Shown one piece after another: positions 1-8,744 of a stretch of 64,000 nt of DNA. Each line of letters begins with the position of its first letter. The first letter of the stretch is position 1. Under the pieces are notes generated by a model that did not search any database, was not told the DNA's origin, and was given only the letters and a program-made list of their open reading frames with translations. Where the stretch lies: the NCBI RefSeq assembly GCF_024206475.1, contig NZ_JAMBPR010000002.1, forward strand, positions 62,001 through 126,000. The letters run 5' to 3'. This DNA is from Paraburkholderia sp. CNPSo 3274 (GTDB lineage Bacteria > Pseudomonadota > Gammaproteobacteria > Burkholderiales > Burkholderiaceae). The position numbers and the translations under genes are program-made.

Positions 1-2464
1 GCTCCGGGTTGTCCGCCGTGTGCCGCTTCAGCAACTCGGGTACGAACTCGAGCTTGCCGCTAGGCGTTTGCAGGCCCATGCCGAATTTTTCGGCATATTG
101 CGACGGCATCGGATGCGGTTCCTGTAGATCCTTGCGCCGGCCTTCCGCGAACCAGCGCATATCCACTGGATGTCGCAGTTCCGTTTTTTCGGTCGGCACA
201 ACGAAGTAGCCCTTACGGCAGAACTCACGCCACGAAATGTGATCCGGCAAATCCGACGAGCTGAATACCCGCTTGACCCAGTCCAGCTCACCGCAGCCCT
301 CGGTGAACACACTGGCAAGTCCCAGGCGGGTCAGAATGGCGGTGAAGATGTCATAGTCGGAGCGGGACTCGCCCAAAGGTTCGATGCATTTGTGCTGCAG
401 CGTAATCATACGGTGGTTGACCGTGTTGAAGCCGTGATGCGCATAGCCACCGGAATTCGACCATTCGCCGATGTCCCACCGCTCCAGCGATGTGCATGCA
501 GGCAGAATGATGTCGGCGAACTGCGCCTCGCCTTCCATCCAGATTGACTGATTGACCACGAACTCGATGCTCGGGTGACGGTACGCTTCGGCCCAGCGCC
601 CCGATTTCGTGACCGTGCTGAAGGAAGAGCCGCCATAGCGATAGATCATGCGGATCGGCGAATAACCGGGCATCGGGTAACTGAACGGCGCGAACTGCGC
701 TTCCTGGGACATGCCGTCCCAGAGGTAGCCTGTCGCGTGGCCGTTGATGATGGCATCGGGCAACTGCTGCCGCGGGACCATCTGCTTGACCGGATTCATG
801 GTCAGGATGTGCGGCATACGCTGATAGTTGTTCACGGCGTTCGCGGTCCACGCGAGGTCGCCCGACATCCCACCGTCCGCGTAGCCCGGAAAGTAGAAAT
901 TCAGATCGTGTGGAACACCGATTTCGAGGCAGCCAAAATTCACGCCCGGCTTGCCCCAGCCTTGCATCGCCATCATCATGATCATGCAACGCGCCCATTG
1001 CGCCCCCGTCGCACCGCGTCCAGCCCCACCGAATCCCGCGCCCGTCATTCCGACGGCGAGATACACCTTCCTCGTCCCCCACCGCCGCGCGAGGGCGCGA
1101 ACGTCTTTGGCCGGCACGCCAGTTTCCAGCTCCTGCCATTCTGGCGTTTTGGGCACGCCATCCGTCTCGCCCGTCAGGTAGGCTTGCCATTCGTCGAATC
1201 CGGTCGTCCGGTTAGCGACGTAATCCTTGTCGTACAGGCCTTCCGTCAGCCACACATACATGATGGCGGTGGCGAGGGCTGCGTCCGTTTGCGGTCGGAC
1301 CGGAACCCATCGCCCGCCCAGCAACTGGGCGGTCGGATTGCAGTGCGGATCGATATGGACGAACTCGATTCCCAGTTCCTTGGCCCATAGACGCCGCGGT
1401 GTACCTTCGAATCCGGCGTAGGCGCCATTCGTGCTTTCCGGGTCGCTAGACCAGAAAACGATCATTTCGGCTTCCTGAAGGCAATCCTCGATTCCGCCAT
1501 AGCCTGAGGGCACGCCAACGCGCATCGAGTTGCCGAAGTGATGCATGGCGCCCCAGTACCAACCTTCCCAGCTGTCCGGATTCGCGGCCACCCGTGTGAA
1601 GCCGATCAGGTTGGCGAAACGCGTGAGCGCGCTGAGGTAGTAGCCGATATTGCCCCACTGATGGTGCGACGACATGGGGAACGTGATTGAGCCCGGGCCG
1701 TGAACACGCTTTTGCCGGTTGATCTCTTTCGCGACGATGTCCAGGGCCTCGTCCCAGCTGATCGGCACATAGCCGGACTTGCCACGGTTCTGCGGATTGC
1801 GTTCGCCATCAGGGTCGAAATCGACCCGCTTCATCGGGTGAAGGATGCGCTTGTCCGAATAGACGAGCGACTTGATCGCCAATGCGTGCGGCGCAACGAG
1901 GCCGCGCCGGGGCGGGCTAAACCGGCGTCCGCGCGCTTCGATCTCCCAACTCGGAGCATCCTTGCTGTCGAGATCGACAGGCGTCACGCGAATGATGCGT
2001 CCATTTTTCACGTACACGAATAACGGGCCGCCGTTGGTGCACGTGGTGTAGCGCTGCGTGCCGTCGTGCATGGGCGTACCCATCGGCAGGCTGATGGTTT
2101 GCATCATGCTCAGCGTTTGCATGAACCACACCAGCAACTCATCGTCGCCTTCAGTAACCACCTTGAAATTTTTCGCTGCGTGAATGATCTCCAGGTAGTC
2201 CGGGGTGGCGGAGAGAAATTTCAGGGCGGTTGCCACATCCTTGAAGAGCATGCGCACGTCGGGCTGCGGATGCCTGCCGGCGCACGACCGGATGCGGCCG
2301 TTCTTGAGCTTGATGACGCGACCGATGCTTTGATCCATGAGCCCGATCCACGCGACGAGATCGCGCTGCTTTAGCCGATCGCGATAGGCAGGGAAGCGGC
2401 GTGCCGTCAGGTCGAGGACCTTGGGCATGGCAAAGAGAATAGTCTTGAGGATCTGTCGTTTCAC
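1..2464 (-). CDS. Molybdopterin oxidoreductase large subunit, pyrogallol-phloroglucinol transhydroxylase/resorcinol hydroxylase-like (3' end outside window)
   Basis: The reading frame is open from about 2464 to the left edge, at least 821 residues, and has the DMSO-reductase molybdopterin fold. The nearest family I recognise is the transhydroxylase large subunit. Numbered from the GTG at 2464, His267 and Asp297-Ser298-Trp299 each sit 123 residues after His144 and Asp174-Ser175-Trp176 (Ser175 being the Mo ligand) of the Pelobacter enzyme as I remember it. The N-terminal CxxC iron-sulfur motif of formate dehydrogenases is absent, as in transhydroxylases. The extra 120 or so N-terminal residues look like an SCP2 (sterol carrier)-type domain. 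No Tat signal is seen, so the protein is probably cytoplasmic. An iron-sulfur small subunit would be expected beyond the left edge. The start is uncertain: GTG 2464 adds a helical lead-in, ATG 2428 is the alternative, and neither has a clear ribosome-binding site. Family is fairly sure; the substrate is inferred. Confidence 0.8.
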   Translation of the reverse strand, partial: MKRQILKTILFAMPKVLDLTARRFPAYRDRLKQRDLVAWIGLMDQSIGRVIKLKNGRIRSCAGRHPQPDVRMLFKDVATALKFLSATPDYLEIIHAAKNFKVVTEGDDELLVWFMQTLSMMQTISLPMGTPMHDGTQRYTTCTNGGPLFVYVKNGRIIRVTPVDLDSKDAPSWEIEARGRRFSPPRRGLVAPHALAIKSLVYSDKRILHPMKRVDFDPDGERNPQNRGKSGYVPISWDEALDIVAKEINRQKRVHGPGSITFPMSSHHQWGNIGYYLSALTRFANLIGFTRVAANPDSWEGWYWGAMHHFGNSMRVGVPSGYGGIEDCLQEAEMIVFWSSDPESTNGAYAGFEGTPRRLWAKELGIEFVHIDPHCNPTAQLLGGRWVPVRPQTDAALATAIMYVWLTEGLYDKDYVANRTTGFDEWQAYLTGETDGVPKTPEWQELETGVPAKDVRALARRWGTRKVYLAVGMTGAGFGGAGRGATGAQWARCMIMMMAMQGWGKPGVNFGCLEIGVPHDLNFYFPGYADGGMSGDLAWTANAVNNYQRMPHILTMNPVKQMVPRQQLPDAIINGHATGYLWDGMSQEAQFAPFSYPMPGYSPIRMIYRYGGSSFSTVTKSGRWAEAYRHPSIEFVVNQSIWMEGEAQFADIILPACTSLERWDIGEWSNSGGYAHHGFNTVNHRMITLQHKCIEPLGESRSDYDIFTAILTRLGLASVFTEGCGELDWVKRVFSSSDLPDHISWREFCRKGYFVVPTEKTELRHPVDMRWFAEGRRKDLQEPHPMPSQYAEKFGMGLQTPSGKLEFVPELLKRHTADNPE

Positions 2465-2571
2465 TTTTTGATCCAATGGGAAGGCTTCGCAGATGCAAGC
2501 ATCAGGGAATTGCGGACCGGCTCCCCGAGCGGGCAAGCCGCTCAGGCGGGCGCGATCATGTCTGGTGGTGG

Positions 2572-2985
2572 TTAGTGCCCCAGTCGGTTTTTGGCATGGG
2601 CGTCATTCCACACAATCGGAGCGCCGCCCGACGGAACCACTGGCAGACGTTCGGCGCCGAACACGAACTCCAGCCGACGGCCATCGGGATCGGCCCCCAC
2701 CGTGTACACGGCTCCGCCAGGATGCGGGCAATCGGTCACGGGCGAGTCAAAGCGGGCCGCCAACGTATCGAGCGCCTCGCGCGAGCTCACGCGGAACCCG
2801 ACACCTACAAACGCCGCCTCGCCTTGCGTCGAGACGTAGGAGAAGGGCGCGTCCCCGTAGCTGCGCAGATAAAGCGTGTCGCCGCCCTGTTGCAGATCCA
2901 GCAAACCGTAATCGACCATGAAGTCGCGGACGGCAGCCAGGTCCGGGTGGCGGAAAATAACGTATTCGATGTCTTCGATGAGCAT
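2572..2985 (-). CDS. VOC-superfamily protein, N-terminal half of an extradiol dioxygenase
   Basis: The protein has 137 residues forming one glyoxalase/bleomycin-resistance/dioxygenase (VOC) domain. It resembles the N-terminal domain of the two-domain dioxygenase at 7422-8492, with similar openings around the 'FRHPDL' and 'FDRPDL' stretches and the shared pattern FVG-GF. It ends with RLGH, which matches the RLGH that begins the catalytic second domain of that larger protein, and then stops. In type I extradiol dioxygenases the iron ligands lie in the C-terminal domain, so this protein should not be catalytic by itself. It lies about 108 bp upstream of the molybdopterin enzyme gene and probably shares its transcript. 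It may be a truncated duplicate, or a stand-alone binding or accessory domain. Confidence 0.75.
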   Translation of the reverse strand: MLIEDIEYVIFRHPDLAAVRDFMVDYGLLDLQQGGDTLYLRSYGDAPFSYVSTQGEAAFVGVGFRVSSREALDTLAARFDSPVTDCPHPGGAVYTVGADPDGRRLEFVFGAERLPVVPSGGAPIVWNDAHAKNRLGH

Positions 2986-3062
2986 GGAAAATCTCGCGAT
3001 TGATGCGTTGGCGGCACGACCCAGCCGCCACGATTGATGTCATGGAACGCGGGTCGTGCCCG

Positions 3063-3803
3063 CTAGAATGTGTAGGCGACGTTCAGAAAAACGTTAATGG
3101 GTTCGATTCGGAGCGTCGACCTGGAAACGATCTGCGTTCCGGTTGCCGTCTGTCCGTATATGGTCATGTGCGTCTGGATCGGCATGTAGCCAACTGACGC
3201 TCCGACCGACCAGCGTTTGGAGAACGCGTAACTTGCCCCGACCTCGAACACGGGGTTCCACGATGCACTGAGGGTCGCGTGTATCGATCCGCCAGGACCG
3301 ACACTATCGGTGATGAACTGGTTGTTGGTTGCGCGAACCTGAGTGAACCACGTGTAGTTCACACCCAATCCGACGAAAGGACGAAATTTCGACTGAGCCT
3401 CAAACAGGTGATATCGAAGCTCGATGGCGGGCGGCATCGGCCTCGTCGTGCCGAGGGTGCCGTACTTCGAGAGCGTCCCGTCGCCAACAAGATTCACTGT
3501 TAGTGGCAGGCCAAAGAGGGTGGCGATGCCGATGTGGTCGGTCACGTAGTACTCGGTGGTGATGCCGAGCGTATTCGTTGACGACGCGTGCGCACCACTA
3601 CCCGTTAATTGCTGATTGACCGGCATACCACCCACGCTTTCCACGGTAAGCGGCGTGGCATGACCCTGTGGCGCTACGTAAAGCCACCCTGTCGCCAGCG
3701 TAAAGCTTCCGGCGGATTGCGCATTCGCATTTCCAGCAAGCGCAGCCGAACAGATAAAACCCGCCATGACGGCAGGCCGAACATTTCTTCGGTAATTCCT
3801 CAC
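3063..3803 (-). CDS. ompW: OmpW-family outer membrane protein
   Basis: The 246-residue protein begins with a Sec signal peptide (basic start, hydrophobic core, cleavage near ANAQS around residue 28). The mature part has the OmpW pattern: YVTDHIGI-type strands, a 'PAIELRYHLF' strand, a 'FRPFVGLGVNYTWF' strand and a C-terminal aromatic residue (YTF) for the BAM machinery. OmpW forms an eight-stranded beta barrel with a hydrophobic channel and is often linked to uptake of hydrophobic compounds. The start is a GTG at 3803 with AGGAG eight bases upstream. Its place between the acyl-CoA synthetase and dioxygenase-like genes suggests a role in admitting the aromatic or hydrophobic substrate of this cluster; that role is inference. 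Confidence 0.88.
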   Translation of the reverse strand: MRNYRRNVRPAVMAGFICSAALAGNANAQSAGSFTLATGWLYVAPQGHATPLTVESVGGMPVNQQLTGSGAHASSTNTLGITTEYYVTDHIGIATLFGLPLTVNLVGDGTLSKYGTLGTTRPMPPAIELRYHLFEAQSKFRPFVGLGVNYTWFTQVRATNNQFITDSVGPGGSIHATLSASWNPVFEVGASYAFSKRWSVGASVGYMPIQTHMTIYGQTATGTQIVSRSTLRIEPINVFLNVAYTF

Positions 3804-4084
3804 GTGTCTTCTCCTGCCTCATCGGCTAAATATCTTTTTATCGTGCTCACGGCTTTAACGACCGCCCATTGCTCCGTCTCGTTGGATCGGCCCTCGTATG
3901 TATAGACCGAATCGAAAAACCATCTCCTTCTTTTATATAGTTATGCTAAATACAAAGAATTGATTTAACCGGATCCTCGCGTTGCTTCCTGCCTGTGCAC
4001 CGTATCGAGTCCTGGACTGCGTACGCCTGTTACTTCTCTTTGCCCTTCTGCGCAGTTGCCAAGTTTGACAAGTTGCCCGGCATG

Positions 4085-4324
4085 TTAATGAACTCGCATC
4101 ACAAGGTGCTCGGCCTGCGGCGGGAACACGTTCCACGAACCGTCGCAATGCCGGAAAAAAAACAACCCAACCGGCCTTGTCGGCAAAAGTATCTCGATAT
4201 GCACGCAGTTCCACGGATGCGACTGCGCACGACCTAATCGGGTAACTCGCACCGGGGCCCCGGAATCCAGCGCAAGCCATTTTTCAACAACCGAACGCAA
4301 GGATCTCTCTGATGCAATGTCCAT
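4085..4324 (-). CDS. Small conserved-looking hypothetical protein
   Basis: This is a 79-residue reading frame starting at ATG 4324, with GGGGAAGAAG just upstream. I do not recognise a named domain. The core, with HPWNCVHIE followed by GLFFFRHCDGSWNVFPP, has the regular hydrophobic alternation of a small folded beta protein. It resembles short unannotated proteins I associate with Burkholderia genomes. It lies on the same strand as its neighbours, between the acyl-CoA synthetase and ompW. No function is proposed. The 281 bp between it and ompW are AT-rich near 3905-3970 and hold no gene I can support. Confidence 0.45.
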   Translation of the reverse strand: MDIASERSLRSVVEKWLALDSGAPVRVTRLGRAQSHPWNCVHIEILLPTRPVGLFFFRHCDGSWNVFPPQAEHLVMRVH

Positions 4325-4446
4325 CTTCTTCCCCAACCCAAAACCGGTGACATTCGCGCTTCAGGCGTGCCATCACCGCACATGCGAGTGACTGGACGCC
4401 TGCATCGATGCGAGAAACCATGTCACTTTGAAACCCTGTGCGTCTC

Positions 4447-6435
4447 TTACGTCGCGTTGCCGTCAACGCTGTCCATGGAGCCCTTCGCGACAGCGATTGA
4501 GAACGCGAACGGAAAGCGTCCAAGCGCGGAAGTCGCCAATGGTTCGAGTTCTGCGTCGGAGAGTTCGACGTGAACGGAAATCCCACGCAAGCCTTCTTCA
4601 ACGATGCTGACGGTTGCCCCCTCAACACCAGCTTCCACGAGCGCCGACCGCAGGGCATCTACGGTTTCGATCCGCTTCAGCGCGGGTTTGAAGATCTTGC
4701 CGACAGCCGTCAGGGGCATCATTTCAACGATCCGTATGCCTTTGGGGAACGCGGCTCGCTCGCTGATCTCGTCACGCAGGAACGCCGCCATTTCTGCTTC
4801 ATTTGCCGTTGTGCCAGGCTTGAGCTGGACATAGGCGACCGGCAGTTCGCCTGCGTGCATATCAGGGCGCCCTACTGCTGCGGCAATCTGCACTGCGGGA
4901 TGTCGGTGCAGCGCTTCTTCGATCGCTGCAGGATCGATGTTGTGTCCGCCCCGAATAATGAGTTCCTTCTTCCGGCCTGTGAGCCAGAAGTAACCGTCTG
5001 CGTCGCAGCGTCCCAGATCGCCTGTATTCAGCCATCTGCCGCCATCAGCCAGGTCCATCCAGATGCCGTTGTTCTGCTCCGGCCGCATATAGCCGATGAA
5101 CACGTTCGGGCCGGAGATCAGCAGTTGACCAACCTCGTCCGCAACGCAGTCCCGCACATAACGGCCCGATTCATCGGTCATCACGGCTTTCATGGCCTGG
5201 CCCGGCAGACGAAGGCCGATCGAGCCGACCCGCCGTTCGCCAAGCGGCGGATTGACGCTGCTAACGCAGGTACCTTCCGTGAGGCCATAGCCTTCGAGGA
5301 TCCTGATTCCGGTTCGAGCCTGGAAAGCACGCAGCAATTCCACCGGCATCGGCGCGGCGCCGCACAACCCGTATTCGAGCGAACTGATATCGCGGCCGCC
5401 AATGGGAACGTCCAGCAACGACCCAAAGAGGGTCGGCACGCCACTAAAAAAGTTGATCCGGTAATGCTCGACGATATCCCAGAAGCGTTTGACGACGCCA
5501 TCTCCGCGATACCCTTGCGGCGTGCCCAGCACGACATGTGCACCGCGTGAAAACGGCAGCAGACCCGTCACCATCACGGCGTTCACGTGGAAAAGCGGCA
5601 ATCCGCAGAAGATCGTCTTGCCAGGCGCAACGCTTGCACCGAGAAATTCTCCGGCGCTCCATGCATTGGCCACCTCATTGCCGTGCCGGCGCATCGCAAT
5701 TTTTGGCAGGCCTGTGGTGCCGCCCGTGCAGAAGTAGGACGATACGTCATCCCGGTTCATCCGGTGCGGGGTGGAGAGCGCTATGCCCGGCTCCCGTGCG
5801 ACGGCTTCGCCGAAGTCGTGGATGCTGATCTGCGAAGGAACCGCGCCTCGCACGCCCTCCTCGCCATGCAACCTCGAGCATTCGCCGCGCTGAAGCATTC
5901 GGGCCGCAAATCGCTGTTCACCCGGTACATGGTCGGCAAGATTGATCAGCACGACATGCTTGAGCGACGCAACCTTGGGCAAGACCGCCTGCACTTTCGG
6001 CCACAGGTCCGCGCCGGGATACGGCGCCAAAGTGACAAGCACACTGGCGCCCGAGGCATTGAGCAGTTCGCCGATCGCGTCGCTTTCGAGCAGTGGATTG
6101 ATTGCGCAGACAACGCCGACCGCCTCGCCGCCCCAGATCACAAAGTGCGTTTCGGGCAGATTCGGCAGTACATAAGCGACGACCGTGTCTCGCTGCACAC
6201 CCAGCCGCGACAACATGTTTGCCGTGCGCGTGATGTCGCGCACCAGTTCGCTGTAAGTCCATCGCTCCGGGGTCGCGTAGTCGTCCGTGGTTGCGAAGAA
6301 CGAAAGCGCGGGTGCAGATGGATTAATGGCGGCGCCCTGGCAGATCAATTCGTAGGTGCTCGACGGTAGATCCGCCGGCTGCTGCCCCTGCGATTCGATA
6401 GCGAGGACGTCCTGCTCGTTTGCGACGCCTTTCAT
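4447..6435 (-). CDS. Acyl-CoA synthetase (AMP-forming), ANL superfamily
   Basis: The 662-residue ATP-dependent acyl- or aryl-CoA ligase shows the adenylation P-loop CTGGTTGLPK (about residues 241-250), the GYGLTEG motif, the NTGDLGR motif, and the C-terminal hinge with the LTGRKKELIIRGGHN stretch and a later catalytic-lysine region (VGKIFKPALKR). It activates a carboxylic acid as an acyl-AMP and transfers it to CoA. It is longer than most family members at the C-terminus. Its start overlaps the stop of the upstream hydrolase gene by 4 bp (ATGA), indicating translational coupling. In this cluster it would activate an aromatic acid or a ring-cleavage product; the substrate cannot be read from the sequence. 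Confidence 0.9.
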   Translation of the reverse strand: MKGVANEQDVLAIESQGQQPADLPSSTYELICQGAAINPSAPALSFFATTDDYATPERWTYSELVRDITRTANMLSRLGVQRDTVVAYVLPNLPETHFVIWGGEAVGVVCAINPLLESDAIGELLNASGASVLVTLAPYPGADLWPKVQAVLPKVASLKHVVLINLADHVPGEQRFAARMLQRGECSRLHGEEGVRGAVPSQISIHDFGEAVAREPGIALSTPHRMNRDDVSSYFCTGGTTGLPKIAMRRHGNEVANAWSAGEFLGASVAPGKTIFCGLPLFHVNAVMVTGLLPFSRGAHVVLGTPQGYRGDGVVKRFWDIVEHYRINFFSGVPTLFGSLLDVPIGGRDISSLEYGLCGAAPMPVELLRAFQARTGIRILEGYGLTEGTCVSSVNPPLGERRVGSIGLRLPGQAMKAVMTDESGRYVRDCVADEVGQLLISGPNVFIGYMRPEQNNGIWMDLADGGRWLNTGDLGRCDADGYFWLTGRKKELIIRGGHNIDPAAIEEALHRHPAVQIAAAVGRPDMHAGELPVAYVQLKPGTTANEAEMAAFLRDEISERAAFPKGIRIVEMMPLTAVGKIFKPALKRIETVDALRSALVEAGVEGATVSIVEEGLRGISVHVELSDAELEPLATSALGRFPFAFSIAVAKGSMDSVDGNAT

Positions 6436-7388
6436 GCTGCCTCTGCGACGACGACGTTACGCTGGGTGCCAAGATCGATCGAGCCATCCTGGCTGACGAT
6501 ACGTGCTTCGACCACATCGCTATCCTGAAGGTACTGCGGTCGCTCGGCTTGCAACGCGAGGAAAAGACGCCATTTCTCCGCTTCGGGCAGCTGTGCCGCG
6601 GCGCGTTGCTTTTCCGGCGACGGAATGATCAGCGCGCAACCGGACGGCGTACCCGTTGCGAGCAAGTCACCGGCATGCAGGTCTTGAACACCGGATAGTT
6701 CGGTCAATGTCTCTGCCGGACCGTAGACAAGACCCGAACTGGAATCGTTCTGTCGAACCGTTCCGTTGACAGTCAGCGTCAGCACGAGCTCCTTGAGCTT
6801 CGGAATGTCGTGCTTCTCGAGCAGGCAAAGGTACGGGCCGACAGGGCCGAACGTGCGATAGCTCTTGCCCTTGTAGAACTGCATCTGTGGAATCTGGACA
6901 TCGCGCGCGGAATAGTCGTTCACGATCACGGCGCCGGCAATGTAGTCGTGCAGGTTCTCGTCGGTAATCGTTGCGCGGGACGTGATGTCGCGTTTGAGGA
7001 CAAGACCGAGTTCGATCTCGTAGTCGAGGAACTTCACTTCGTGCGGCTTCACCAGCTTCGAGTCCGCAGCAACGATGCAGCTCGTGGCCTTCGTGAAGAT
7101 CATGTTGAATTTCTTCGCGTCCGGGTCCATGCCGGATTCGATCATGTGCTGGCGGTAATTCGCGCCCTGGCAGATGAACTGTTGATTGGCAGTTACGGGC
7201 GAGAGCCATTGCACATCCGCTTCGGGAATCGTGGGGCCATTCAGCGTCATTAACCGCTCGACCGGATTGGCATGGATAAACTCAGCGGTCGTCTTGAACT
7301 CACCGGGAATCGGCGTGATAGCGTTGTGAGCCACTACGCCCCACTGGGCGCGACCATCATGCAGATAATGCAGAACGTGAAATGCCAT
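6432..7388 (-). CDS. Fumarylacetoacetate hydrolase family protein
   Basis: The 318-residue enzyme has the FAH catalytic fold. The metal-binding signature is visible as DYEIELGLVL (two Glu ligands, about residues 123-132) and NDYSARDVQ (Asp), followed by a glycine-rich 'DLLATGTPSGC' loop. The family includes hydrolases and hydratases acting on 2-oxo acids from aromatic ring cleavage, such as fumarylacetoacetate, fumarylpyruvate and 2-hydroxyhexadienedioate. It follows the dioxygenase gene by 33 bp and overlaps the acyl-CoA synthetase by 4 bp, so it belongs to one operon. GGAG lies nine bases upstream of the ATG. It probably processes the ring-fission product made by the 7422-8492 enzyme. Confidence 0.9.
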   Translation of the reverse strand: MAFHVLHYLHDGRAQWGVVAHNAITPIPGEFKTTAEFIHANPVERLMTLNGPTIPEADVQWLSPVTANQQFICQGANYRQHMIESGMDPDAKKFNMIFTKATSCIVAADSKLVKPHEVKFLDYEIELGLVLKRDITSRATITDENLHDYIAGAVIVNDYSARDVQIPQMQFYKGKSYRTFGPVGPYLCLLEKHDIPKLKELVLTLTVNGTVRQNDSSSGLVYGPAETLTELSGVQDLHAGDLLATGTPSGCALIIPSPEKQRAAAQLPEAEKWRLFLALQAERPQYLQDSDVVEARIVSQDGSIDLGTQRNVVVAEAA

Positions 7389-7421
7389 TTTGGCGGTCTC
7401 CGGGTTCGAAAAAGGGGTGCG

Positions 7422-8492
7422 TCAGGCAAAAATCTTGAGCAGTGCCCGTAGCCTCGCCAGCGTGACGTCGGGGCTTCGGCGCAGGTTTGCGATCAGCGCC
7501 GCGATGCTCGCGGGCGTCAATCGGGGCTTGGTGAAGCTGCGCGGCATTGTCGGCCCCCACTGGGCCATCGCCTCGCGGCTCACGGCATGGATGCCCGTCG
7601 GCGCGTCGCTGGTGAAAAGATCACCGTCGCAGTAGTGCTCGTGCTTGTCTCCCCAGGGGTCCTGCCAGTAGTCGAAAATCTGGCTCCCGAGGATATGTCG
7701 GCCGATGCCCCACGCATGCGTCCATCCGCTCGCGCGCAGGACGCGCTGGCCCATACCGACCGCGTCCGCATCGACGAGCTCGTAGGCGCTATGGCTGTAT
7801 TTCGGCGCAAACGTCTGTGCCAGCGCGAGCGTGTGATGATCGGCGGGCTTGTCGCCGAGATCGAGCCGCATGAACGCGACAGCCGGTGACCCATCGGGCA
7901 GCACCTGCACATCGCTGGGGATAAAACCAAAATGGCGCGTGTACCACGCACAGGTTTCCTGATAGTCGGCGAGTTCAAGCACCACGTGCCCAAGCCTGAT
8001 GACTTCAGGCGCGCTCTCGGGCGGTCGCTGCGTGCCGTTGACGCGAACGGCAGCATCGACGGAATTGAACGGTAACGGCAGCCGGTGCGGCAACGCGGAG
8101 GCGGGCGCCTGGCCCCAGAGCGCATCGACACGGAAACCGGACGGATCCTGCAACTGGACCACGTAGCCGCCGCCGGGCAGCGCAGAGTGTTCCAGCTCCG
8201 ACGCGCCCGGCACGCTCGCGAGCGCGTCCAGCTCGGCTTCGCTGCCGACCTGCAGGCCAAACCCAACAAAGCGCGCTTTGGACGATTTGCGCACGACATA
8301 ACAGCAGTGCGACGCGCCTGTACCGCGCAGAAGCAGCATCTCTTCGTCACGCGTTACCGTTCGAAGCCCGAAGTCATTGAGAAACCGTTCAGCTTGCCCG
8401 AGGTCCGGCCGATCGAACATGAGGTAGGCCAATGCGTTCGCTTTCGCCGTGGGATTCGGGTGACGAGCCGGCTGTGCAGTAGTCAGTTTCAT
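7422..8492 (-). CDS. Two-domain VOC extradiol (type I) ring-cleavage dioxygenase-like protein
   Basis: The 356-residue protein has two VOC domains (about 20-128 and 165-292), as in 2,3-dihydroxybiphenyl 1,2-dioxygenase and catechol 2,3-dioxygenase. The expected 2-His-1-carboxylate iron ligands can be placed at His169 (RLGHVVLEL), His219 or His220 (DHHTLAL) and Glu285 (GDKHEHY). It would open a catechol-like ring next to the hydroxyls using O2. It is the first gene of the minus-strand catabolic cluster. The transcript would start near 8743 from a promoter shared with the divergent TetR gene, leaving a leader of about 250 nt with no gene I can support. The exact substrate is unknown. Confidence 0.87.
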   Translation of the reverse strand: MKLTTAQPARHPNPTAKANALAYLMFDRPDLGQAERFLNDFGLRTVTRDEEMLLLRGTGASHCCYVVRKSSKARFVGFGLQVGSEAELDALASVPGASELEHSALPGGGYVVQLQDPSGFRVDALWGQAPASALPHRLPLPFNSVDAAVRVNGTQRPPESAPEVIRLGHVVLELADYQETCAWYTRHFGFIPSDVQVLPDGSPAVAFMRLDLGDKPADHHTLALAQTFAPKYSHSAYELVDADAVGMGQRVLRASGWTHAWGIGRHILGSQIFDYWQDPWGDKHEHYCDGDLFTSDAPTGIHAVSREAMAQWGPTMPRSFTKPRLTPASIAALIANLRRSPDVTLARLRALLKIFA

Positions 8493-8744
8493 GGCGGACG
8501 GTAATCAGGCAGTTGGGATGGGTAATGCAGCCCGGAGCGCGGGCGCGCCGCACCTCGGGAGCACGTGAGCGCTCGCAGGCTCACCGGACGGCCAATTTGC
8601 CGGCGCGGGAGGGATAGCGGGTCGTAATGCCCGGATGGGCAGATGGGGAAGGTGATGCCGGCCGCTCGGCGCAATGCCGATTCCAATTGCTGTCTCCACA
8701 GTCACTCCGTCTGTTTTCGTTAGACCGGCTCTCGACAGCCGATA

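Noticed and set aside
351..1190. A 279-codon minus-strand frame in the first kilobase
   Set aside because: Another frame of the same strand is open from the left edge to 2464 and encodes the molybdopterin enzyme.
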